Shown here: piece by piece, positions 1-6,926 of the stretch
Position numbering within the stretch: the stretch's first letter is position 1
Layout of the letters: each line of letters opens with the position of its first letter
DNA from: Bacillota bacterium
Lineage (GTDB): Bacteria; Bacillota; Clostridia; Acetivibrionales; DSM-1351
DNA: 9,034 bases
Direction of reading: 5' to 3'
NCBI GenBank assembly: GCA_023412635.1
Contig: JAEYNI010000239.1
Span: forward strand, 1-9,034
Program-made: the position numbers and the translations under genes
The notes under the pieces: generated by a model
What the model was told of the DNA's origin: nothing
Database searches by the model: none
What the model saw: only the letters and a program-made list of their open reading frames with translations

Positions 1-525
1 AACTTTGACAATAAAGACTTGAGTATAAGAATATTAAAAAGATTTATTTTAATATGGTCGGTAATAGTAATTGTTTTTTTTGTAATTGCTCTTAATTTGT
101 CACAAGGTTTTGGCAGCTATATCAAAATCTTATGCCCGCCTGATTTTTGTTATATACTAAAGGACTTTATCGTAGGAGTAATATTAGCTGGTATAGGTGA
201 GGAACCACTATTCCGTAGTTTTGTAGTTTTTATCTTGATCAATTACTGGGATGGTAGCTTTAAGCTTGGGAAAATAACAGTTCCGCATGTTTCAATAATA
301 TCCGGTTTCATTTTTATGACTGCCCATATTGGATATAATTTATATCCACATTTTACAATTACATATCTTGACCCACTACAGTTATTATTTACGTTTGTTT
401 TAGGAACTGTTTGGACAACCATATTTGTAAAAACAAGGAGTTTATTGTGTCCTGTTTTAGCACACAGTGGAGCTAATGCTATACAATATACAACGGGCTA
501 TATTACTTCTTTTATTTTAAGATAA
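1..525 (+). CDS. CPBP family intramembrane metalloprotease (CAAX/Abi type), 5' end missing
   Basis: Probable membrane-embedded glutamic/metallo-type protease of the CPBP (CAAX protease and bacteriocin-processing, formerly Abi) family. Counting from the TTG at 19, the three family motifs are all present: EExxxR at residues 61-66 (E61, E62, R66), FxxxH at 99-103, and HxxxN at 149-153. Hydrophobic segments lie at about residues 8-28, 48-60, 91-102, 119-137 and 143-165. The frame is open to base 1 with no stop, the TTG at 19 has no ribosome binding site, and CPBP proteins normally have more N-terminal membrane helices before EExxxR. I therefore treat the gene as truncated by the window edge, not as starting at 19. 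Family members process or destroy peptides in the membrane and are often linked to bacteriocin immunity or maturation. No bacteriocin gene is visible here, so the substrate is unknown. The family call is firm. Confidence 0.85.
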   Translation, partial: NFDNKDLSIRILKRFILIWSVIVIVFFVIALNLSQGFGSYIKILCPPDFCYILKDFIVGVILAGIGEEPLFRSFVVFILINYWDGSFKLGKITVPHVSIISGFIFMTAHIGYNLYPHFTITYLDPLQLLFTFVLGTVWTTIFVKTRSLLCPVLAHSGANAIQYTTGYITSFILR

Positions 526-566
526 TTACATATTCATTAATAACGGGCAAAAGGAGAATAGATATA

Positions 567-1376
567 GTGGTTCAATTAGAATATAATGAGTTTAAAAATG
601 TAGTAAACTTTTTCAGTGAAAACAAATATCAAATTCCTGCACTTGCAGTTTTAAATGGGAATTTTCCAGGAAGGGTATTTGTAGACAATAGGGATAAGCC
701 TGAAATTGCCGTTGTATGGGCTATTTCCAGATGGTCATATATAGCTTGTAAAAACCTATTACCAGAACATAGAGACTTTATAAGTGATGTCTTTAATAAA
801 GAAATTATTCCCATAATAAAGGAAGTCGGTGAGGAACGCTTTGAGTTTTATGCTGATAATAGTATTAAATGGGATACTGTGTTGAATGAGTCATTACAGC
901 AGGAGTATCAAATTTGTAAGCATTATGAAAATACCTTTCTTTTAAATAAACAAAAGTTTGAAACCTTTGCCTCCAATTTAGAAGTTTGTAAGGACATTGA
1001 TATTTATGAGAGAGCTTACCCTATTATCCCAGAAGAGTATCAGAAATATGTTACCTGTGATGAAGTTGAGAAGAAGGTATTTGTTATGGCAATAAAGAAA
1101 AATGGTAAGATAGTATCTCAATGCCTAAATAATGGATTTGTTCATGGAGATAACTATTTTATTGACCTCGATACCTTTGATAATCAGGAGAGGAATAAGG
1201 GGTATGGAACACTTATTTCTTGTAAATTAATAAGTAATCAACTGAAAAAGGGTTTATTACCCCTTTGGGAGACTACAGTTGATAATTTACCCTCGCAAAG
1301 AGTGGCGAATAAACTTGGTTTTGAAATAGTAGATGAATACCCGGTATACTCTATTGCCGCTTATAAAGGGGGATAA
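567..1376 (+). CDS. GNAT family N-acetyltransferase, ZmaR-like (GNAT_acetyltran type)
   Basis: A 269-residue acetyltransferase that should transfer acetyl from acetyl-CoA to an amine. The C-terminal GNAT core is clear: the acetyl-CoA pyrophosphate loop reads RNKGYG at residues 209-214, followed by a helix, and a later N240xxS..V..KLGF stretch (to 252) matches the typical end of GNAT motif B. The N-terminal ~125 residues, including the NGNFPGRVFVD stretch at 30-40, resemble the extended domain of the family that includes the zwittermicin A resistance protein ZmaR. That match is from memory of the family. The start is GTG at 567, with AAAAGGAG ending at 556 and a 10-base spacer. Its stop lies three bases before the DUF1697 start, so the two are probably co-transcribed and perhaps translationally coupled. 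A role in inactivating an amino-containing antibiotic is possible but unproven; the substrate cannot be read from sequence. Confidence 0.85.
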   Translation: MVQLEYNEFKNVVNFFSENKYQIPALAVLNGNFPGRVFVDNRDKPEIAVVWAISRWSYIACKNLLPEHRDFISDVFNKEIIPIIKEVGEERFEFYADNSIKWDTVLNESLQQEYQICKHYENTFLLNKQKFETFASNLEVCKDIDIYERAYPIIPEEYQKYVTCDEVEKKVFVMAIKKNGKIVSQCLNNGFVHGDNYFIDLDTFDNQERNKGYGTLISCKLISNQLKKGLLPLWETTVDNLPSQRVANKLGFEIVDEYPVYSIAAYKGG

Positions 1377-1379
1377 TGA

Positions 1380-1937
1380 ATGGTTTATGTTGCTTTACTG
1401 AGGGGAATAAATGTTGGCGGAAAAATCAAAATTGATATGAAGCTCCTGAAAGAAACCTGTGTACGGGCAGGTATGGAATCTGTGAGCACATATATTAATT
1501 CTGGCAACGTGATTTTTATAGATATGAAGCATACAAAGACACAAATTACATCAATTCTCCAAAAAACTATTTTTGAAGATTTTAGGTTAGATATAAAAGT
1601 GTTGGTGCGCGATATAAATGATTTTGAGTATATGATGAAGGTGTTGCCAGAATCCTGGAAAAATGATGAAAATATGAGAGGCGACGTACTATTCCTATGG
1701 GAAGAAATCGACAAGGGGACATTGCCTGCTGAAATAAAAATTAAGCCTCAAATAGATACCGTTATGTATGTATCAGGAGCCATTCTGTGGGCTGTAGATA
1801 AAATAAATACTACAAGGAGCGGTCTGCAGAAGCTCGTGGGAACTGCCCTATATAAAAATGTGACAGTGAGAAATGTAAATACTACCCGTAAAATATATGA
1901 AATTATGAAAGAGTTATATGATACAAATATCAGCTAA
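1380..1937 (+). CDS. DUF1697 domain-containing protein
   Basis: A 185-residue soluble protein of the DUF1697 family, whose biochemical function is unknown. The diagnostic N-terminal features are present: LLRGINVGG at residues 6-14 and TYINSGNVIF at 37-46, followed by the usual alpha/beta pattern over the rest of the chain. The length matches normal family members (about 170-185 residues), so it looks complete. The ATG at 1380 follows the previous stop by three bases, and its ribosome binding site (AAAGGGGG, 1365-1372) lies inside the end of the GNAT gene, which argues for coupled translation. No membrane segment or signal peptide is seen. No specific role can be given beyond family membership. 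Confidence 0.9.
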   Translation: MVYVALLRGINVGGKIKIDMKLLKETCVRAGMESVSTYINSGNVIFIDMKHTKTQITSILQKTIFEDFRLDIKVLVRDINDFEYMMKVLPESWKNDENMRGDVLFLWEEIDKGTLPAEIKIKPQIDTVMYVSGAILWAVDKINTTRSGLQKLVGTALYKNVTVRNVNTTRKIYEIMKELYDTNIS

Positions 1938-1979
1938 AGTAGTTTGCTGTAAAAGGGTCATATTTGCTAAAGATTACAT

Positions 1980-1999
1980 AAACCAAGGCAAGTTGGTTT
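1980..1999 (+). other. Hairpin immediately upstream of a Shine-Dalgarno
   Basis: The arms AAACCAA (1980-1986) and TTGGTTT (1993-1999) are perfectly complementary over 7 bp around a six-base loop. The GGAGG Shine-Dalgarno of the 23-codon peptide starts at 2000, directly against the stem. There is no T-run, so it is not an intrinsic terminator. It could hold the ribosome site open, stabilise the upstream mRNA end, or be chance in AT-rich DNA. Confidence 0.35.
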
Positions 2000-2012
2000 G
2001 GAGGTTGTAGGT

Positions 2013-2084
2013 ATGAATATAAAAGCGTGGAAATTATGGCTGTTTGCAAGCATTTGCTTCATAGTTGCAGGTATAATGTACTAA
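2013..2084 (+). pseudogene. Small membrane peptide, probably the 5' part of a frameshifted small membrane protein gene
   Basis: A 23-codon reading frame with an excellent ribosome binding site (GGAGG at 2000-2004, 8-base spacer to the ATG at 2013). The product starts with a short basic/aromatic N-terminus (MNIKAWKLW) followed by one hydrophobic helix to the end (residues 8-22). If one base is restored near 2075, the reading continues as NVLIDKEYSLGK (2075-2110). This resembles the loop after the first helix in small two-helix membrane proteins common in Firmicutes, by recollection. The continuation soon runs into the PHP gene, so the second helix is missing. I favour a decayed remnant. A genuine one-helix small protein remains possible because the translation signals are intact. 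Function unknown. Confidence 0.45.
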
Positions 2085-2123
2085 TCGACAAAGAATATTC
2101 ACTTGGAAAGAGGTCTATTATAT

Positions 2124-2810
2124 ATGAAAAAATATAAATACGAAACACATGCTCATACATCTGAAGTAAGCAAATGCTCCAGAATATCTGCAGTCAAACT
2201 TGTACAGTTATACAAGGAATATAGATACAGCGGAGTTTGTATAACAGACCACTTCCTCAACGGAAATACAACTGTCCCTAGTGAGTTGTCCTGGTCAGAG
2301 CGTATTGAACTGTTTTGTAAGGGTTATCAATACGCGTACCAAGAGGGCCGGCGAATCGGAATTGATGTGTTTTTCGGTTGGGAGTATTCCTATCTGGGTA
2401 CAGATTTGTTAACATATGGTCTTGATAAGGAATGGCTGCTCAACCATCCTGAAGTGCTCAGTATTGATATAAACCAATATTGTGACCTTGTACACAAGTA
2501 TGGAGGATTTATTGTTCATGCTCACCCGTTTCGCGAGGCTGAATACATAGACATGATCAGATTATTGCCTCGAAAGGTGGATGCTGTTGAAGTAGATAAT
2601 TCATGCAGAACTGACTTTGAAAATAAATTGGCGGAGCAATACGCTGATAACTACAACCTGTTAAAAACAGCAGGTTCAGATAATCATAGAGGTAAGCTCG
2701 ACAGATTCTCCGGATTGCAACTTTCAAGGCCACTGGATAATGTGAATGATATGGTTAGCTCTATCAGAAAGGCTGAAGCAGTCTTGTTTTCAGACTGTGT
2801 AAATTTGTAG
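2124..2810 (+). CDS. PHP domain-containing phosphoesterase
   Basis: A 228-residue metal-dependent hydrolase of the PHP (polymerase and histidinol phosphatase) superfamily, expected to cleave a phosphate ester with a multinuclear metal site. The metal-ligand motifs appear in order: HAH at residues 9-11, TDHF at 41-44 (D42, H43), GWE ending in E87, VHAHPF at 131-136, VEVDN at 155-159 and GSDNH at 184-188. This is a complete ligand set, so the enzyme is probably active. The domain fills the whole chain, with no polymerase or other fusion. I chose the ATG at 2124 because GGAAAGAGG (2105-2113) sits about 10 bases upstream. The TTG at 2103 in the same frame has no ribosome site. It could be a histidinol-phosphatase-like or nucleotide phosphoesterase. 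No histidine genes are nearby, so the substrate is open. Confidence 0.85.
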   Translation: MKKYKYETHAHTSEVSKCSRISAVKLVQLYKEYRYSGVCITDHFLNGNTTVPSELSWSERIELFCKGYQYAYQEGRRIGIDVFFGWEYSYLGTDLLTYGLDKEWLLNHPEVLSIDINQYCDLVHKYGGFIVHAHPFREAEYIDMIRLLPRKVDAVEVDNSCRTDFENKLAEQYADNYNLLKTAGSDNHRGKLDRFSGLQLSRPLDNVNDMVSSIRKAEAVLFSDCVNL

Positions 2811-2822
2811 ATTATAACTTAC

Positions 2823-2842
2823 TATTTTAAGTATTTAAAATA
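2823..2842. repeat. AT-rich inverted repeat downstream of the PHP gene
   Basis: TATTTTAA (2823-2830) and TTAAAATA (2835-2842) form an 8-bp perfect inverted repeat with a four-base spacer in the gap between the PHP gene and the next GNAT. All pairs are A-T, so an RNA hairpin would be weak. As DNA it could be an operator half-site pair. No function can be assigned. Confidence 0.3.
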
Positions 2843-2880
2843 AGATGATAATTAATTTCCATACAATTCAGTACTCCGAT

Positions 2881-2890
2881 TGGTACCGCG
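2881..2890 (+). promoter_or_regulatory. Isolated T-box-like element (TGGTACCGCG) in the leader of a GNAT gene
   Basis: The ten bases TGGTACCGCG match the conserved T-box antiterminator core TGGNACCGCG at all fixed positions, on the coding strand, 40 bases upstream of the GNAT start. In real T-box riboswitches the UGGN bulge pairs with the acceptor end of an uncharged tRNA. What is missing is substantial: no Stem I or specifier loop is visible in the 70 bases back to the PHP stop. The usual AGGG just before the core is absent, and there is no following CCCTT arm or terminator. A weak outer pairing CTCC (2875-2878) with GGAG (2905-2908) exists. It is best read as a relic or chance match. Confidence 0.2.
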
Positions 2891-2929
2891 ATAATTGTGG
2901 CCGAAGGAGAGTATAAAAAGGAGAACTAT

Positions 2930-3442
2930 ATGCTTATACGACAAGAACAACTTACCGATTACGATGAAATTTATGAACTTGTGAAGAAAGCGTTTGCTAC
3001 ATCAACTAATGACGGGGAATGGGATTATTTGAATGAGGTCAGGGAAAAGGATACCTTTATTCCAGAGCTATCACTGGTTGCAGAAAACGATGACGGAAAA
3101 CTAGTTGGACAGATTGTTTTATATAAAACAAATATTACTGCACCTGATAGGGTTTATACAGAACTGTTGCTATCTCCCATAAGTGTTCACCCCGATTTTT
3201 TTCGGAAAGGCATTGCCCGCGCAATGATGATGGAGGCTTTTCGAATTGCAAAAGATATGGGATTTACTGCTGTATTCCTCTGCGGTGATCCGGAATTTTA
3301 TCATAAGTTTGGTTTTAAGGGGACTTATGAATATGGAATATTCCATATTGCCGATAAAACCAAAAAGGCTGAGTGGTGCATGGCTCTTGAACTGATACCG
3401 GGTGCACTGTTGGTGAAAGCCGGAACTGTTGATATACAATAA
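2930..3442 (+). CDS. GNAT family N-acetyltransferase, YhbS-like
   Basis: A 170-residue single-domain acetyltransferase of the YhbS-like group (COG3153 type, by recollection). It has the typical N-terminus (LIRQEQLTDYDEIYELV), a central strand region containing KLVGQIVLY (57-65), the SVHPDFFRKGIARAMM stretch at 85-100 with the acetyl-CoA loop RKGIAR at 92-97, and the group-typical GDPEFYHKFGF at 119-129. The length is normal for this group. I chose the ATG at 2930 because AAAAAGGAG (2915-2923) sits six bases upstream. The in-frame GTG at 2897 lacks a good ribosome site and would add 11 unusual residues. The substrate of most YhbS-like proteins is unknown. It is separated from the PHP gene by 119 bases holding an inverted repeat and a T-box-like 10-mer, so it may have its own control. 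Confidence 0.9.
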   Translation: MLIRQEQLTDYDEIYELVKKAFATSTNDGEWDYLNEVREKDTFIPELSLVAENDDGKLVGQIVLYKTNITAPDRVYTELLLSPISVHPDFFRKGIARAMMMEAFRIAKDMGFTAVFLCGDPEFYHKFGFKGTYEYGIFHIADKTKKAEWCMALELIPGALLVKAGTVDIQ

Positions 3443-3466
3443 TTAAATGCTACCGGGAGGCTTTGC

Positions 3467-4600
3467 ATGAAAAAATATAACATCAATTTAGCTGATTTTA
3501 CGTCTAAGGGACAGGTTGAATGGGAATTAAGAGATAACATGCTCTTTATGACAAATAAGCGTTCAATACCTACTCAGCGCTTTGATTCGGAACACTTATC
3601 CATAAACTCGTATGTGGGGCTGCCTGATAAATATAAATTACCTTTACAAATTGACATAACTGCGAAAATAGATGCTCCCGGCATGTATGTGCTTATAGGC
3701 AGCGGACATGTTAATTTCGGTACCTTATGGTCCGATAACAGGCGTATTGATGATATTGCAGCTCCAAATAGGAAAATAAAATTCTTTCATAATTCTATGC
3801 CTTTGAATGAATTTGTTGAAATATCTTTGATTTACGACATAAAAGAAATGCAAATACTAATTAACGGCGAGGAACGGTATTATTCACAGAAAGAAAGATA
3901 TATGAAATCTCCGACATTCAGAGAAATGAATAAAAAGGGTTTAGAAATAAAAGTTACCTGCGATAAGCTGGCAGATTTGTGTATCAAAGCAGTTTCAATA
4001 ACGGAGTATGACAATTCATGCGGAATTGTTCATTCTGAAATGGAGCTGCCGGCTGCAGTTACAAAAAATATCGCTGTTGACGCCGGGGAAAAACCGACCT
4101 TTGAGAAATGTATATCACTCCTGCCCGAGAATATTAAGAGAGAAATTATTAGTATTGATGGATACCTAAAGTCTTCAAAGCTATTGAAATTTAAAAGGCA
4201 GCTTGAGAAGAACGGAAATAAAATAACGTATGTGGCATCTGAGTATGGTTTGTCCTATGCTATATATTTAAGTAATGATATTTTTGATCACTCTTTGCAA
4301 TGGTACTTGATAACCAATGGCAAGCCCGAGACCTGGCATCGAAAAGCCAACATGCTGGAAGAAACTCTGGACAGCCTGGCAGGGAAGATTCCTGGTTTTG
4401 CAGATCGTATGTTTAACAATTTGGATGAATGTGTAGGATGTTATAAAACCTGCCTGGCACGTACCAAATATAAGTTTCATAATAAGCAGAAAGCGGTTTG
4501 TCATGGTAAGCTAAAATTTAAAATGGGCGTTTCCGGCTTTGAGGATGTACGCGCCTTTATAAATGAAGTTAGTAATCTTGTACAGGAAATGACACTATAA
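3467..4600 (+). CDS. Uncharacterised 377-residue protein with C-terminal cysteine cluster
   Basis: I do not recognise a named family. The ATG at 3467 follows a good GGGAGG (3455-3460) and lies 24 bases after the GNAT stop. Residues ~1-180 look beta-rich, with alternating hydrophobic strands and short loops. Stretches such as LQIDITAKIDAPGMYVLIGSG at 60-80 and VEISLIYDIKEMQILINGEER at 117-137 are reminiscent of a LamG/concanavalin-like sandwich. The inference is from strand pattern only. Residues ~210-310 appear alpha/beta. The C-terminus has four cysteines and a histidine, C322-x2-C325-x3-C329-x15-C345-H346, inside ECVGCYKTCLAR and VCHGKLKFKM, which could bind zinc or another metal or form a redox site. 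There is no signal peptide or membrane helix, so it is probably cytoplasmic. Related domains may occur in clostridial regulators, but I see no helix-turn-helix here. Confidence 0.7.
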   Translation: MKKYNINLADFTSKGQVEWELRDNMLFMTNKRSIPTQRFDSEHLSINSYVGLPDKYKLPLQIDITAKIDAPGMYVLIGSGHVNFGTLWSDNRRIDDIAAPNRKIKFFHNSMPLNEFVEISLIYDIKEMQILINGEERYYSQKERYMKSPTFREMNKKGLEIKVTCDKLADLCIKAVSITEYDNSCGIVHSEMELPAAVTKNIAVDAGEKPTFEKCISLLPENIKREIISIDGYLKSSKLLKFKRQLEKNGNKITYVASEYGLSYAIYLSNDIFDHSLQWYLITNGKPETWHRKANMLEETLDSLAGKIPGFADRMFNNLDECVGCYKTCLARTKYKFHNKQKAVCHGKLKFKMGVSGFEDVRAFINEVSNLVQEMTL

Positions 4601-4642
4601 AGCAAGTCTGAACATTTATATTGTTTCAAGAAAGGATGCAAT

Positions 4643-5812
4643 ATGTCTAGAGTTCTTGTAATAAGTGCCCCATTTTCTGGGCATGTAAATCCCACCCTTC
4701 CACTAGTTGCAGAACTTGTGAGTCGTGGACATAATGTGTGTTTCATAAATGCACAGAAATGGAAAAATAAAATTGAGGATGTAGGTGCAAAGTTCATTCC
4801 GTATTCAGATTTTCTGGAAAACTTATCTCAACTACAGGAATTAAAAAGATGCTTTCTCGGAGCTTATAACGCCGCATTGTCATTACAGGAACACTATGAC
4901 CTTCTTATTTATGACTCATTTTTATATCATGGGAAATCAATTGCAGATAAATTGGGAATACCTTGTATAAGACTGATGCTAACACCGCCATGGAATGATA
5001 AGGCAATAAAGGAAAGTAAAAAAGATCCGGAACGACGCAAACTGTTTAATAAAGCAATGAGGGAATATGGGATTCTAGATAAATTTGCGTTAAGTAAAAA
5101 AGCAAAAATTCAAATGGGTATTAAGAATAAGGATCTCATTTCAGCTGTTTTGTATGATACGGCTGAATTAAATATTGTTTATGTTGCAGAAGCTTTTCAA
5201 CCTTTCAGAGACACATTTGATGAACGATTTATTTTTAGTATCCCTGAAATTGAAAATACTCGTAAAATAGACATTAATATTCCATATGGAGAAATGAAAG
5301 CGCCTATCATATATATTTCATTAGGTTCTATGATTAGAAGCAAGACGTTTTTTAAAAAATGTATAAAAGCATTCGGTAATAGGGAGATGACAATAATCTT
5401 ATCCTGTGGAGGAATGCAACCCGAGAAACTTGGTAATTTGCCGGATAATATTTATGCTTATCCTTTTGTACCTCAGTTGGAGGTATTACAGCACGTAGAC
5501 CTGTTTTTTACTCATGGAGGCATGAATAGTGTCAATGAAGCCATATTTTATGGAGTGCCAATGCTGGTCAAACCTATTATTAATGATCAGCCGATCAATG
5601 CTTTCAGGGTTGAAGAACTACAGATTGGGAAACAGGTGACAGACTTGACTTGTCTATGTTCTGCAAAAAAAATATATATGAAAACCATGGATGTATTGAA
5701 TGACCCATCAATAAAGACAAACTCTAAAGAATTTATGAATAAGGCCCGCGCGGATATAGGTGTTTCTGGAGTTGCAGATAAAGTTGAGAAGATATTGCAG
5801 AAAATACGTTAA
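4643..5812 (+). CDS. Family 1 glycosyltransferase, MGT/UGT type
   Basis: A 389-residue GT-B fold enzyme of family GT1, which moves a sugar from a nucleotide-sugar donor to a small lipophilic acceptor such as a macrolide, flavonoid or sterol. The N-terminal acceptor domain opens with VLVISAPFSGHVNP; H14 is the expected catalytic base and D91 (in LLIYDSF) its likely partner. The donor domain begins near 220 (IIYISLGSM, 223-230), and the nucleotide-sugar motif runs from FTHGGMNSVNEAIF (289-302) through GVPMLVKP to DQPINA (315-320). Length and order are normal for bacterial MGTs (YjiC/OleD-like), so it looks intact. AAGAAAGGATG precedes the ATG. No polyketide or aglycone genes are nearby, so it may be a stand-alone detoxification or antibiotic-inactivating enzyme. 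The acceptor is unknown. Confidence 0.9.
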   Translation: MSRVLVISAPFSGHVNPTLPLVAELVSRGHNVCFINAQKWKNKIEDVGAKFIPYSDFLENLSQLQELKRCFLGAYNAALSLQEHYDLLIYDSFLYHGKSIADKLGIPCIRLMLTPPWNDKAIKESKKDPERRKLFNKAMREYGILDKFALSKKAKIQMGIKNKDLISAVLYDTAELNIVYVAEAFQPFRDTFDERFIFSIPEIENTRKIDINIPYGEMKAPIIYISLGSMIRSKTFFKKCIKAFGNREMTIILSCGGMQPEKLGNLPDNIYAYPFVPQLEVLQHVDLFFTHGGMNSVNEAIFYGVPMLVKPIINDQPINAFRVEELQIGKQVTDLTCLCSAKKIYMKTMDVLNDPSIKTNSKEFMNKARADIGVSGVADKVEKILQKIR

Positions 5813-5813
5813 C

Positions 5814-5954
5814 GTAAAGTTAATTGTAGAGATAATAGTAAACAATAAAAGAATACCCATATATGATTTTTCAGAATGGGATCACAATCTTAAAGGAATT
5901 ATTGCAGCCAATAGCAGTGTAAATTTGAAAAACAAAAATATGAAACATATATAG
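5814..5954 (+). pseudogene. Coding-like scrap after the glycosyltransferase
   Basis: The gap after the glycosyltransferase holds an open reading stretch ending in TAG at 5952-5954. Read from 5814 it gives VKLIVEIIVNNKRIPIYDF and then SEWDHNLKGIIAANSSV. This has ordinary coding composition and a pattern (VNxKxIPxxxF...NxxxGxI) I associate with small clostridial proteins. There is no ATG and no ribosome site in frame after the glycosyltransferase; the only upstream start in this frame lies inside that gene. It is probably the remains of a small gene whose start was lost, or non-coding sequence that happens to be open. Confidence is low. Confidence 0.25.
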
Positions 5955-5989
5955 TATTCAGCTTATTAGCCGTTAGGAGGAAGAAGCTT

Positions 5990-6886
5990 ATGGAAGCAGC
6001 AAAATCAGGTACTTTAAAGATACTGTTTATCAATTTCTTCGTAATAATATTTTCAGCCGGATTTGCCATAGTTGTTCACGCTGTTGTCCCTGCACCGGTT
6101 GATGTGGGAAATTTAGACGGTGTTTTAGTTAAGTTAATTGGGTTTCCGGCCGTAGCGTCAGGTTACTTTATTTTATTGTATATTCAATGTACCATTGCTG
6201 TAAGATACATATGTAAAAATACCAAAACCCCTTTAATGCAAACTGGTATACGATTAGGTCTATCGTTTGCGCTGATTTACCTTGTTGCAATGCAGGAGGT
6301 TTTTGTTGAAGGTTCGCCTTTTACCGAATACGGACCGGAGTTTATACGTTATCAATTTTTTATGGGTTTGGGGGATGCAATACCTGCTTTTATATTATGT
6401 ATAATCGTAGCAAGATTTACAATAATTAATCATAACAACAAAACGGATTTGGTAAAGGGCCTCAATAAAAAGGAAAGTGTGTATGCCATAATTATTATAA
6501 CATTGAGCTTTCTTATTGAAAGAACCGTAGCATATGAAACAGGTATTGTCGCCAGCAACTGCGATACATATACAATTCCGTGCTACATTTGGACAGCTTT
6601 ATTTGGAAAAGTATTAGGATTTATTTATACCATCTTGTATCCTTTATTATCAAATGAACGTAAGGCCTATATTATGCCCGTACGCTTTATCTTGATTATT
6701 GGTCTGAACTGGATTATTTTTAACAGCTTTATGGGGTTGGTATTAAAGGATACCATGCCGCAAATGTTATTAAGAAGCGGATTGGATGTTTTGGTTTTAT
6801 TCATTGACAGTTATATCATAGGGAGATTCATTTTGAAAAAAGACAATTTTATGAATACATTTAAGTCCAAAGAGCTGGAAAAATAA
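5990..6886 (+). CDS. Unrecognised polytopic membrane protein, about 8 helices
   Basis: A 298-residue integral membrane protein with no family I can name. Hydrophobic segments lie at roughly residues 9-33, 47-71, 87-106, 123-146, 164-182, 198-220, 229-252 and 260-282, giving about eight helices and a basic C-terminal tail (KKDNFMNTFKSKELEK). Charged residues within or next to helices include E103 (MQEVFVEGSPF loop), D129 and E177-R178. A pair of cysteines (C191, C198) falls in a probable outer loop. The start is well supported: TTAGGAGGAAG lies just upstream of the ATG at 5990, the strongest ribosome site in the window. No transporter signature, ATPase partner or kinase is adjacent apart from the broken two-component genes further right. 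It could be a permease subunit or a membrane sensor; I assign no function. Confidence 0.75.
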   Translation: MEAAKSGTLKILFINFFVIIFSAGFAIVVHAVVPAPVDVGNLDGVLVKLIGFPAVASGYFILLYIQCTIAVRYICKNTKTPLMQTGIRLGLSFALIYLVAMQEVFVEGSPFTEYGPEFIRYQFFMGLGDAIPAFILCIIVARFTIINHNNKTDLVKGLNKKESVYAIIIITLSFLIERTVAYETGIVASNCDTYTIPCYIWTALFGKVLGFIYTILYPLLSNERKAYIMPVRFILIIGLNWIIFNSFMGLVLKDTMPQMLLRSGLDVLVLFIDSYIIGRFILKKDNFMNTFKSKELEK

Positions 6887-6926
6887 AGACATATAACTTA
6901 AACAGTAGGCGGAGAGGAACAAAAAG

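Noticed and set aside
5..33. TTGACA followed by an AT-rich stretch, resembling a promoter for the first gene
   Set aside because: At 17-base spacing the -10 reads AGAATA, a poor match, and the protease reading frame is open across this stretch, so it is probably inside coding sequence.
2103..2123. TTG start for the PHP gene, adding seven residues
   Set aside because: No ribosome site precedes it, while GGAAAGAGG lies correctly upstream of the ATG at 2124, and the PHP domain begins right after that ATG.
2897..2929. GTG start for the YhbS-like GNAT
   Set aside because: The ATG at 2930 has a textbook AAAAAGGAG six bases upstream and gives the normal family N-terminus.
2823..2929. Full T-box riboswitch controlling the YhbS-like GNAT
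   Set aside because: Only the 10-base core is present; there is no Stem I, specifier loop, AGGG lead-in or terminator, and the controlled gene is not an amino-acid gene.
4501..4797. Minus-strand frame across the junction of the unknown protein and the glycosyltransferase genes
   Set aside because: It overlaps the coding sequence of two well-supported genes and shows no ribosome site or recognisable domain.
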